Below are positions 15,523 to 24,253 of a DNA stretch of 64,000 bases, in pieces. The translations under genes and the position numbers were made by a program. The notes beneath the pieces are model-generated. The model saw only the letters and a program-made list of their open reading frames with translations, was not told the DNA's origin and made no database searches. Every line of letters begins with the position of its first letter. Position 1 is the stretch's first letter. Source of the DNA: an uncultured Muribaculaceae bacterium (GTDB taxonomy: Bacteria; Bacteroidota; Bacteroidia; Bacteroidales; Muribaculaceae); the NCBI GenBank assembly GCA_910588245.1, contig CAJUQP010000009.1, forward strand, positions 1 through 64,000. The letters are read 5' to 3'.

Positions 15523-18006
15523 CTATTTGAAGATATTTGTGATTGTAGCCGCCATGGTGGCAACAGAGGAGAAACTCGTGGCGAAAGCAAGAATCTTTGT
15601 CCAGTCAGTGCCTCCTGTTGTGGGCTTGGATGGCACTATGATCTGGCATCCCGGTTCAATGGGAGTGTTTTTCTTGGCTTTTGCAACAGTACCATTGAGG
15701 TATACAATGAATGCCTTTCCCTTCTTGGCACGCTGGCCGTAGCCTCCTGCCTGATCCACATAATAGCTGAGCTTTTTACCCGGGATGTAGGCCACTGCGT
15801 TGGGGAACATCACATCACCTGAAATCTTGACTGTGCTCTGCTCCTGCGGCACATAGAGCACATCCCCCGGGTTAAGCACCAAATCGTAGGTAGAACCGGG
15901 ATTATCAAGAGCCATCTGCAGATCTATGCCTATATTATATGTGTCGCTCACCTCTATCTTGCTAAGGGCCAATGAATCTCCCTGCCCGGCCTGATTGTTG
16001 GACATTGCAAGACGCAAGGTTTCCTTACGGGCGAGATATTCAGCTTCCGAAAGCTTGCGCGACAGGCTTGCACCCTTCACATACGCACCTTCGATTACTC
16101 CACCCGCTCTGCGAATGAGCTCTGAAACACGTTCGTTACGCTTCTGAAGCACATAATCCCCGGCAAAAAGGACCTCGCCATTGATCGAAACCACCTCCTG
16201 TGCTGTATAACCCGGGCTTTTGCGAACTTCAACACGGTCATATGGCTTTAACACGAATCCAGCGCCTTCACCGACGCCCAAGCCATTCTCTATGGAAATA
16301 GTGAAGACTTCCGAAAGCTGCTGGGTGGCCTCAATCGAAGAAGGATCTACAATTCTACGCGACACATCAACGCGGGCTGTAGAGGCACCCTCGAGCAATC
16401 CTCCGGCCTGTACTATCAGATCTTCCACCGTAGTGCCCTCGGCATATTTGTAGGTACCCGGAATCTGCACCTGTCCGGATATTGTGAGATCTCCACGTTC
16501 CTCAAGTTCTTCCACACTGGAGATCACGATCATATCATTACGCTTAAGTGGTATGTCGGCAGTCGAGCCATTGAGTATATTTGCCAAATCGACCGACATC
16601 ACTTGCAACTGCAAATCGGGCCCCTCACGATACATCAGCACGCGGTCTGTGTATGCGTCTTCGGTAAGTCCGTCAGCCTTGCGTATGAGATCGCCCAATG
16701 TCTTCACATCCTTCCCTATGGCAAACATCCCTGGACGCATGACAGCACCCCTGAGTTCCACTCGGTTGGCATAGCGGTCGAGGATTGTACCCACAGTGAT
16801 TATATCTCCATCCTTAAGCCTATAGGAGGAGAAATCAGCGCTTTCTATATTATAAAGCTCATTCTCAGTCCCGCTCTGACGCGACAGGCGCACCATACCG
16901 GAATACGCATCACCTGTGAATCCACCTGCATAATCAAGCACAGACTTCACGGTCTCTTCAGGCTTGATCTCATAAAGCATCGGGCGTTTCACATTTCCCG
17001 TCACATCAATAAGCTGCTCATACGGAGGCACGATGATAACGTCGCCTTCTTGAAGTCGAATGTTACCTTTGGTCTTGCCGCTAAACAGATATTCATAAAT
17101 ATCCACTCCAGCTACCTTCTTATTGTTGCGGAGCACCTGGATATTTCGGAGTGATCCTATATCGTTGATTCCACCAGCATTATATAGAGCATGAAACACA
17201 GATGAGAACGGCGACATACGGAACGTGCCGGGAGTAGCCACCTCTCCGAGGACATCTACCTGGATGGTGCGCACTTGGCCGAGTGTAAGCTGCACATCGG
17301 TTTGCGCGTCTTCCATGCCGGCATATTTGCGTGAAAAAGCATTCTTGATATAGCTATTGGCTTCATTAATAGTAAGCCCGTTGAGATACACAGGCCCTAT
17401 CTGATCAATCATTATACTTCCTTCCGGAGAGATCTCCTTACGCAGATGGTCTTCAGACGTTCCCCATATGTCGATGATCACCTCATCGCCAGGACCAAGC
17501 CTGTAATTCTTGGGCGTAGCCATATTCTCGGAAGGCTCGAAAGTGAGGGCTTGTGAATTGAAGAGATCATGACCGTAGATCATCCTATCTTTCTCCAACT
17601 CCGGATTATGGATTGCGCCATCTTCTACAAGCATGGAATTGGGGAACATGGTATCTCCCTTGTTTCCAAATAAGTCTCCGGGACGATTTATCCTGCCGGT
17701 ACGAGGCCTGTTCTTATCATTTTTGCTATTTGATAAGGTATGTGAACGGGATTCTTTAATCAGGTTGCCACCTTCCTGAGTGACAGATCCGCGAGATTCT
17801 GTCTGTAAGTTCTCAAGTTTGGCCTTAATTCGTTTCGCCTGTTCGGGGGTGACTCCTTTGGCAAGCAATTCCTTGCCGATCTGCTGCTCCGACTTCCCGG
17901 CTGCTGTCTGTTTTTTGATGTAATCGATGACCTGCTGGTCGGTCAGCGCAGACGCGACCAAAGCGCACGCCATGAAGAGGGAAAGGAAAATACGCCTCAT
18001 TTTCAT
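15523..18006 (-). CDS. Wza-like outer membrane polysaccharide export protein with multiple SLBB domains
   Basis: I place the start at 18006 (827 residues) because a signal peptide follows at once (RRIFLSLFMACALVASALT); the open frame extends 19 codons further upstream without secretory features. After a helical N-terminal region with TDQQVIDYIKKQ and a charged linker, the polysaccharide export domain begins at YRLGPGDEVIIDIWG (about residue 165). Repeated SLBB beta-grasp domains follow (about 250 to 790; the phrases GEVATPG, GNVKRPM, GAVMRPG, GQVQIPG, GEVLFAG and GDVMFPN mark six of them). A hydrophobic segment ends the protein. It should form the outer membrane exit for exopolysaccharide or capsule. 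No glycosyltransferase gene is nearby. Confidence 0.92.
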   Translation of the reverse strand: MKMRRIFLSLFMACALVASALTDQQVIDYIKKQTAAGKSEQQIGKELLAKGVTPEQAKRIKAKLENLQTESRGSVTQEGGNLIKESRSHTLSNSKNDKNRPRTGRINRPGDLFGNKGDTMFPNSMLVEDGAIHNPELEKDRMIYGHDLFNSQALTFEPSENMATPKNYRLGPGDEVIIDIWGTSEDHLRKEISPEGSIMIDQIGPVYLNGLTINEANSYIKNAFSRKYAGMEDAQTDVQLTLGQVRTIQVDVLGEVATPGTFRMSPFSSVFHALYNAGGINDIGSLRNIQVLRNNKKVAGVDIYEYLFSGKTKGNIRLQEGDVIIVPPYEQLIDVTGNVKRPMLYEIKPEETVKSVLDYAGGFTGDAYSGMVRLSRQSGTENELYNIESADFSSYRLKDGDIITVGTILDRYANRVELRGAVMRPGMFAIGKDVKTLGDLIRKADGLTEDAYTDRVLMYREGPDLQLQVMSVDLANILNGSTADIPLKRNDMIVISSVEELEERGDLTISGQVQIPGTYKYAEGTTVEDLIVQAGGLLEGASTARVDVSRRIVDPSSIEATQQLSEVFTISIENGLGVGEGAGFVLKPYDRVEVRKSPGYTAQEVVSINGEVLFAGDYVLQKRNERVSELIRRAGGVIEGAYVKGASLSRKLSEAEYLARKETLRLAMSNNQAGQGDSLALSKIEVSDTYNIGIDLQMALDNPGSTYDLVLNPGDVLYVPQEQSTVKISGDVMFPNAVAYIPGKKLSYYVDQAGGYGQRAKKGKAFIVYLNGTVAKAKKNTPIEPGCQIIVPSKPTTGGTDWTKILAFATSFSSVATMAATITNIFK

Positions 18007-18117
18007 TCTTTTAATGCGATATATTTCTATCTTGCGATCTATTTCTTTTCTGTATGCGAACACTTTCTACAACAGCACTCGGCAGATTCCAGGAGCCTGC
18101 CGCTGCCAATTATTCGG

Positions 18118-18148
18118 CAAAATTAATAAAAAAGTCAATATCCTCAAA
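18118..18148 (-). promoter_or_regulatory. Promoter of the polysaccharide export operon
   Basis: On the minus strand TTTTG (18145-18149 region) is followed by exactly 19 bp and TAATTTTG at 18118-18125, a full match to the Bacteroidetes consensus. Transcription would begin near 18111, leaving a leader of about 105 bases before the start at 18006. Confidence 0.7.
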
Positions 18149-18264
18149 ATCTTTGAGCAAAAACGGGTTGAGCAAAAAAAGGGTTGGAGTCGCCGTTGCT
18201 GAACACAAGTCAGGATATGCAACCCCGATGGTTCAGGCCAACTGACTCGGCTCCCGCGTTGTCT

Positions 18265-21200
18265 CTAATGCATAGCAGGAGCCCCATCCGCCTCACGCAG
18301 CTTTTTCACATAGTTGCCCGGAGTCGCCCCGAACTGGCGAGCGAAACATTTAGAAAAATAGGAGGGACTCGCAAAACCTGTCATCTCACTGATCTCTGCC
18401 ACCGTATGTTTCTCTTCCGTCAATAGTAAAGCTGCCTTCTTAAGGCGGGCAATTCTGATAAGTTCATGCGGAGTGACGTCGGCAAGAGTCTTGATCTTGG
18501 AATAAAGTCCCGTGCGGCTTACACAGAGTCCGGACGCCAGGAAATCGACATCGAGATCAGGATTCGACACATTCTCCTCAATCAGTGAGTTGAGCTGTTC
18601 AAGAAATTTATTGTCTTCCGGATGCGCCGCGAGCACTGTTATCGGCGTCATGGGATCGTTTGAATACTTCTCTCGCAACAGACGCCGCATGTCAAGAAGG
18701 TTGCTTATCCGCGCTTTCAGAAAAGCCATAGAGAATGGTTTCTCGACGTAGGCGTCGGCTCCGGCCCGCATGCTCTCCACCTTCGAGTCCGTGTCGGTTT
18801 TGGCGGTGAGCATTACAAACGGAATATGGTTCAGCGCCTTGTCTCCTCTGACAATCCGAAGCAACGACAGACCGTCCATCACAGGCATCATCCAGTCGCA
18901 GACAATGAGTGATATCTCGCGGGAGCGGAGCACCTCGAGGGCATCTGCGCCATTCTCAGCCTTGACAGCCTCAAACTCCCCCGACACACTGGAGGCTATG
19001 AAGTCAAGCATCTCCGTGTTGTCGTCGATTACCAGCATCAGCGGAAGTGTATGCGCAGCCGAGTCTGACGCGACTTCCACACAACCCTGCGATGGGGCGC
19101 AGCTGGGTGGAAGTGGTTCAGACGGAAGAACACACTCCTGCCGCAGAGGGATCGTGACCGTGAAACAGGACCATTTTCCCGGCTCACTCTCCGCCACCAC
19201 CTTTCCGCCATGGCCTTCGGCCACACCCTTCACGATACTCAGGCCAAGCCCTGTGCCGCCTCGGCTCTCATTGATATTGTCAATTATCTGATAAAAAGGG
19301 GTAAATATCTTCTCAAGATTCTCCCTCTTTATTCCTATACCATTGTCTTCCACGGAAATTACAAGATTCTTTCCCTCGATATCCGGGGCACAACGCAGTC
19401 TGATTCTGTCTCGTGTGAATTTGCGGGCGTTATTGAGAAGGTTGCTCACCAGCTTGGTGAAGGATTCCGGGCTGACATCTGCCATGAAATTGCCGGCCGG
19501 ATACTCAGCAATGAGCACACCCCCGCGGTGCTCCACCGACGGACGGAATCTCTCGACCACCGACTCAACAAGAGGCATTATTTCCATATGCCTGAATTCC
19601 ATCGGGAGAGCGCTCTCCTCCACCTTCTTGAAGTCGAGCATCTGATTGACCAGCGAAAGTAGGCGACGGGCATTTCTGTCGATCATCCCGAGCTCATCAC
19701 GTAAGGTTTTCGGGAAATCCCCGGCCCTCTCCATTATCTTCTCCAGCGGACCGATTATGAGCGACACCGGAGTACGGATCTCATGGGCCACTATTGTGAA
19801 GAAACTTAGCCGTGTGCGAAACATTTCCCTCTCCTTATTGTCGGCCACACGTGCAAGCTCAGCATTATGCTCCGACTCCTTACGGCGCCGCTCATAGCGA
19901 AGCGCAAGCAGAAACAGCATCACTACAGAAATGAGATAAACAAATCTCATCCACCACGATGCATACCATACAGGGAGCACACATATATCGAGAGTGATGC
20001 CATCCTTGTTCCAGACTCCGTCATTGTTGGCAGCCTTCACATGAAGCCGATAGTCACCCGGAGGAAGGTTGGAATATGTCGCGCGGTTGTCTTTGTCGGC
20101 CTTTATCCAGCCCCTGTCGAAGCCCTCAAGTTTATACACATAGCTGTTGCTTTCCGGATTGGCGTAACTGAGAGCCGAGAAATAGACGCTGAAAGTATGA
20201 TCTTCATGCGAGAGCACGAGTCTGTCGATAGTATTGAGAGACTCAGGGAGGAGCTCGCTTCCGACCTCAGTCATGGCGTTGATCACGCTCAAGCCCGTGA
20301 ACGAGAGCGGCGCCACATAATCGTTTGACCGCACATCAGACGGGAAAAGGGCACAGAGGCCATTGACCGTGCCCAGATACATGCGACCGTCGCGGCCGAC
20401 AAGCGACACTCCTGAGGAGAATTCATTCGAAGGAAGACCGTCACGGCTCGTATAGCGGTCGGCACGGCGTTCATCCGTACATCTATAAAGTCCTGTGGGG
20501 GCTGTGATCCAGTACATATCCCCGACTTTCTCCACAGAGCTGGCAAACCCCATGAATCCTTCAAAACCGAGAGTGGCGAAGCGACGAGCATATCCGTCAT
20601 ATCTTGCCACGCCCCCGGCTGTGGCGACAAGCACCTGATTGTCGGACGTCACCGTTATCCTGTTGACATGACTGTGGGGCAACCCGCCCCCCTTTCCGTC
20701 AGGAAGCATATTCTCCCACGTGTCATGGAAAGGATTGTAAAGAAACACTCCGTTGCCCTGGGTGGCTACCCATATACGCCCTTCTCTGTCTTCCGCTATA
20801 TCCACAACCCAGGCTCCAAGGTCTCTGTGTGACACAAACTGCCTGTTATCCTCGTCATATCTGTTCAGTGATTTCCCGGCAGCCATCCAAACTGTGCCAT
20901 GGTTATCCTTATGTATCGCATAGCAGCTGTAATCTGTCCCGACCCCTTCGAGAGGTATTGGTGTCCATTTCCCGGAAACGGGATCAAGCGTTCCGGCTCC
21001 CCCGGTGTATGTGCCTACCCATATCTTGTCGCCATGGGCGCAGAGTGCATGGACATTGTCGGGTGAACCCGAAGGCTTCAACGAATAGCTCCGGAAAGTA
21101 TCTGTGGCAGGATCATACACGCAGACACCTCCGTCGTCGCTTCCCACCCATATATTTCCATGCTGATCCTCCTCAAGACACGATATGACGTTACCACTCA

Positions 21201-22272
21201 CGGAATTGACGAACTCCGAATGGATGAAGGTCTTTATATGCTTTGTATCGGGGGCTATGTAGTTGACACCCCCATAGAAAGTACCGACCCAGACTCCCCC
21301 TTCCCGGTCTTTCATCACCGGATATACAAACTGGTTTGATAGCGAACGTCTGTTGTGACCTGTCTGACAATAATGCGAGAATCGACGAGTTGTCATGTCG
21401 TAAAGGGAGAGGCCGGTTTCCGATCCAACCAGAAGCCTTGAAGTGGAATATTGCTCTATGGAATGGATATGGTGTATATTACCACTCTTCGCATCCGGAA
21501 TCTCCGTCACAACACCGCTCTCGCGATCAACTTTCATAAGCCCATCCCTCCAGGTCCCGACCCAGAAACCACCGTCGGCATCCTCGAAAACCGAAAGGGC
21601 CGGTAGTGTGGTTTTATGGCCCTCTATCACAAGCGGGAAACTGAGAAAACTCCTGCCGGCAACATCAAGGCGGTATATTCCTCCCGTCCCGGCCGTAGAC
21701 GCGCCCCATACACCACCCTCCCTGTCGCAAAACACTGTGGCGATATAATTATCAAGTTCAGGAAACTCATAGAGCGCCATGACCCGGTTGTCGGGCGCTA
21801 TGCTGTAGACCCCCACGCCTTCAACCGATACCCAGAGAGTCATGTCCTTACCGCATGCGGCACTTTTCACCTCCCCATCTCCGATTTTCCTCATCCCGGC
21901 AGGATAGACGAGAGGGAGTTCGTGAAGCCTCTCAAGCCTTCGGTCAAAGCGATAGAGACCATTGGCGATCCCGGCTATCATTTCGTCGCCTCTCATGCAC
22001 AATGCCATGACATATGTTGGTGCGGCAGTAACTCTCTCATCCTGCTGTGGCAGATACGTGACGCAACGCACGCCGTCGAAACGCACGAGGCCGCCGTCCG
22101 TGGCAAACCATATGAAACCCTCACTGTCCTGGCAGATGTCGCGGATACAGTTTGAAGGGAGTCCGTTGTCGGTGGTGTAATGGAGAAAATTGAAATCAGG
22201 CGTCAGGACATTGGCTGCGAGAAAGGTATTCGCTGCCAGCCACGCGGCTATGATAAAGATGATCCGTTTCAT
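18265..22272 (-). CDS. Hybrid two-component system sensor/regulator (HTCS)
   Basis: From the ATG at 22272 the protein has 1335 residues and starts with a signal sequence (KRIIFIIAAWLAANTFLAA); the open frame reaches 22470 but the extra 66 residues are not conserved-looking. Order of domains: periplasmic two-component propeller repeats (about 28-720), a Y_Y_Y domain (about 730-785), a membrane helix (about 790-810), HisKA with HEIRTP and His830, HATPase_c with NLLNNARKF, DNGIGI and GTGLGLSIV, a receiver domain with Asp1126 in CDWMMP and the Lys in MLTAKTD, and a C-terminal AraC-type HTH (about 1235-1330). Such proteins bind an oligosaccharide in the periplasm and activate a nearby PUL. It lies downstream of the SusD gene on the same strand, so the adjacent locus is its probable target. 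Confidence 0.95.
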   Translation of the reverse strand: MKRIIFIIAAWLAANTFLAANVLTPDFNFLHYTTDNGLPSNCIRDICQDSEGFIWFATDGGLVRFDGVRCVTYLPQQDERVTAAPTYVMALCMRGDEMIAGIANGLYRFDRRLERLHELPLVYPAGMRKIGDGEVKSAACGKDMTLWVSVEGVGVYSIAPDNRVMALYEFPELDNYIATVFCDREGGVWGASTAGTGGIYRLDVAGRSFLSFPLVIEGHKTTLPALSVFEDADGGFWVGTWRDGLMKVDRESGVVTEIPDAKSGNIHHIHSIEQYSTSRLLVGSETGLSLYDMTTRRFSHYCQTGHNRRSLSNQFVYPVMKDREGGVWVGTFYGGVNYIAPDTKHIKTFIHSEFVNSVSGNVISCLEEDQHGNIWVGSDDGGVCVYDPATDTFRSYSLKPSGSPDNVHALCAHGDKIWVGTYTGGAGTLDPVSGKWTPIPLEGVGTDYSCYAIHKDNHGTVWMAAGKSLNRYDEDNRQFVSHRDLGAWVVDIAEDREGRIWVATQGNGVFLYNPFHDTWENMLPDGKGGGLPHSHVNRITVTSDNQVLVATAGGVARYDGYARRFATLGFEGFMGFASSVEKVGDMYWITAPTGLYRCTDERRADRYTSRDGLPSNEFSSGVSLVGRDGRMYLGTVNGLCALFPSDVRSNDYVAPLSFTGLSVINAMTEVGSELLPESLNTIDRLVLSHEDHTFSVYFSALSYANPESNSYVYKLEGFDRGWIKADKDNRATYSNLPPGDYRLHVKAANNDGVWNKDGITLDICVLPVWYASWWMRFVYLISVVMLFLLALRYERRRKESEHNAELARVADNKEREMFRTRLSFFTIVAHEIRTPVSLIIGPLEKIMERAGDFPKTLRDELGMIDRNARRLLSLVNQMLDFKKVEESALPMEFRHMEIMPLVESVVERFRPSVEHRGGVLIAEYPAGNFMADVSPESFTKLVSNLLNNARKFTRDRIRLRCAPDIEGKNLVISVEDNGIGIKRENLEKIFTPFYQIIDNINESRGGTGLGLSIVKGVAEGHGGKVVAESEPGKWSCFTVTIPLRQECVLPSEPLPPSCAPSQGCVEVASDSAAHTLPLMLVIDDNTEMLDFIASSVSGEFEAVKAENGADALEVLRSREISLIVCDWMMPVMDGLSLLRIVRGDKALNHIPFVMLTAKTDTDSKVESMRAGADAYVEKPFSMAFLKARISNLLDMRRLLREKYSNDPMTPITVLAAHPEDNKFLEQLNSLIEENVSNPDLDVDFLASGLCVSRTGLYSKIKTLADVTPHELIRIARLKKAALLLTEEKHTVAEISEMTGFASPSYFSKCFARQFGATPGNYVKKLREADGAPAMH

Positions 22273-22294
22273 GCGGGTAGGTTGGTTACTGACA

Positions 22295-22302
22295 CAAAAG
22301 TA
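22295..22302 (-). promoter_or_regulatory. Candidate -7 element for the HTCS gene
   Basis: TACTTTTG on the minus strand matches TAnnTTTG and would place the start of transcription near 22288, just upstream of the codon at 22272. No clear -33 box was found at the usual spacing, so this is tentative. The rest of the 219-bp gap to SusD has short inverted repeats but no gene. Confidence 0.4.
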
Positions 22303-22491
22303 ACTAAAAAAATGCAATAATCCGACACTTAGAAAGCAAATTCCACGGAAAGAGGATGTTAAAAGACAGACGACGTCCGGGAAAGACCCGGGCGCCGCCC
22401 TTACCACAATAGATTTTACCTGACCATTACCTGTAGCACAGCATCGCGCTGTGTAGAGATGGCACGTCAATAGCTATCGTATTTCCAATCA

Positions 22492-24243
22492 TCATCTTTC
22501 GTAGGGCAATGCGTCGAGCCATGGACACTTGTTGAGTTCCCAGCGCGGGATGGGAAGCCAGTAGTGCTTCTCTCCTGCGTAGCGGCGGGGTGCGAGAAGG
22601 TTGTCGATCACCCATTCCTGCTGGGCATCACTCCATACCCAACCCTCCGTGACACACTGATAGCTCTTCTTGCGGTTGCCGTTCTCATCATAGCCGATAT
22701 GGCGTATGGTCATTACGTGCAGAGGCTGAGAATAAACCTCCTCGAGTTTCTTCCAGCGACGTATGTCGAAGAAACGCTGTCCTTCGAAAAGGAGCTCGCT
22801 CTGACGCTCATATTCATACTCGGCACGGATGTCAGCACCTGTGGCATCAGGAAGAAGGGCCCTGTTGCGCACCTTGTTGATATATGTGAGGGCCTCCCCG
22901 TTGTTACCAAGCTCGATCTGACACTCTGCATAGTTCAAATAAACCTCTGCGAGACGGAGGAAGAACCAGGGAGTGGTATGCATAGTAGTTCCAGTCATGT
23001 CATAGCTGGGGTCGAGGAACTTACGCATATAATAGCCGGTCTCCGTTACGTTCCACCATTCAGACTCATAATTCTCCTTACTATTTCTTCCCGCTGATGT
23101 CCCGGCCTCCTCATCGCCAAGGAAAAGCTCGAGCTCACTGTAGTCATTGCCGTATCCCCACATATCGCCGTCAAGCAGATAGTTGGCATTAAAGCGAATC
23201 TCACGGTTTGCCCAGGGATATTCCTCTGTGTAATCTGGGAATTCAACATGTGTACCGTCCTTAAGCTGGAAGCGTGCAGCTACCTCATGGGTGGGATCAA
23301 GTGTACCCCATCCCTGATATCCGTTATAAGGGCCCATAGGAGCCTGATGCAGATAGGACACATTCCGTCCTGCACCATATTTGGGATCAAAAAGTTTCTC
23401 AAAGATCACCTCCGGATTGGTTGGATCGAAGAAGAGAGCGGCGTATTCTTCAGAAGAATCAACGGGTTTAAGATAATACTGGTTGAGATCGATGACTGCC
23501 TTTGCAGCATCGGCAGCAGCCTGCCATTTCTCATGCGAAGGAGTACCGAACAGAGGACTTGCCTTCCAGAGGAGGACACGCGATTTCAGTGCGAGGGCCG
23601 CACCCTGAGTAGCCCGTCCAAGATCAGACTTGTCATAGTCAGCATTCTCCAGGAGAGCGGCAGCCTCGTCAAGATCCTTCACTATGAAATCAGCCACCTC
23701 ATCGAGATCGGCACGACGCTCGTCACCAAAGGGATAGTCAAGATCAAACGTGCGGTCGACAATTACAACACGACCGAAAAGGCCATAGAGCATATGATAG
23801 TTCCAGGCACGAAGGAAAAGTGCCTGTCCTTTAAGGGTGTCGCGATAATTGTCATCACCCGGGACGCCATCGATACGCTCGAGAAACAGATTGAGCTTCG
23901 CGATATAGTCGTAGTAGTTATACCAGGGATCCCACATGGTATCACCCCAACCAAGGTTTGACTGGTCGGGAGTGAGATAACCTTGAGTATAATTTTCAGA
24001 ACCATATTTATGCTTCTGATAGACTTCGTCGGTGTATGAGGCGAACCATGCCATTTTGGAGTTCTCAGGCATCAGCCTAGCATACTGGTCATTGAGATAA
24101 AGCTCAGCAAGATGAAGGTCGCCCCAGACAGCTTCGTCAGTAAAGGAATCGAGAGGCTCCTGATCGAGGATATCCTCACAAGAGGACATACCCATAGCGG
24201 TTGCCGCGATAGCTGCGTATAAAAATATATTCTTGAGTTTCAT
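22492..24243 (-). CDS. SusD/RagB-like outer membrane glycan-binding lipoprotein
   Basis: The 583-residue protein has a lipoprotein signal with MSSC and the acidic residues EDILDQEP right after the Cys, a surface-export type signal. The SusD fold is indicated by the N-terminal helical region with LNDQYARL, by ALFLRAWNYHMLYGLFGRVV (TPR-like helices, about residue 150) and by the C-terminal SusD block with YLNYAECQIELGN, INKVRNRALLP and LLFEGQRFFDIRRWKK. It caps the SusC transporter and binds glycan at the surface. It follows the SusC reading frame by 10 bp. Confidence 0.95.
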   Translation of the reverse strand: MKLKNIFLYAAIAATAMGMSSCEDILDQEPLDSFTDEAVWGDLHLAELYLNDQYARLMPENSKMAWFASYTDEVYQKHKYGSENYTQGYLTPDQSNLGWGDTMWDPWYNYYDYIAKLNLFLERIDGVPGDDNYRDTLKGQALFLRAWNYHMLYGLFGRVVIVDRTFDLDYPFGDERRADLDEVADFIVKDLDEAAALLENADYDKSDLGRATQGAALALKSRVLLWKASPLFGTPSHEKWQAAADAAKAVIDLNQYYLKPVDSSEEYAALFFDPTNPEVIFEKLFDPKYGAGRNVSYLHQAPMGPYNGYQGWGTLDPTHEVAARFQLKDGTHVEFPDYTEEYPWANREIRFNANYLLDGDMWGYGNDYSELELFLGDEEAGTSAGRNSKENYESEWWNVTETGYYMRKFLDPSYDMTGTTMHTTPWFFLRLAEVYLNYAECQIELGNNGEALTYINKVRNRALLPDATGADIRAEYEYERQSELLFEGQRFFDIRRWKKLEEVYSQPLHVMTIRHIGYDENGNRKKSYQCVTEGWVWSDAQQEWVIDNLLAPRRYAGEKHYWLPIPRWELNKCPWLDALPYER

Positions 24244-24253
24244 AGTTCCGGAA

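Noticed and set aside
22273-22470. 66-residue N-terminal extension of the hybrid sensor
   Set aside because: A signal sequence begins at the ATG at 22272 and a -7 element lies between it and the longer start.
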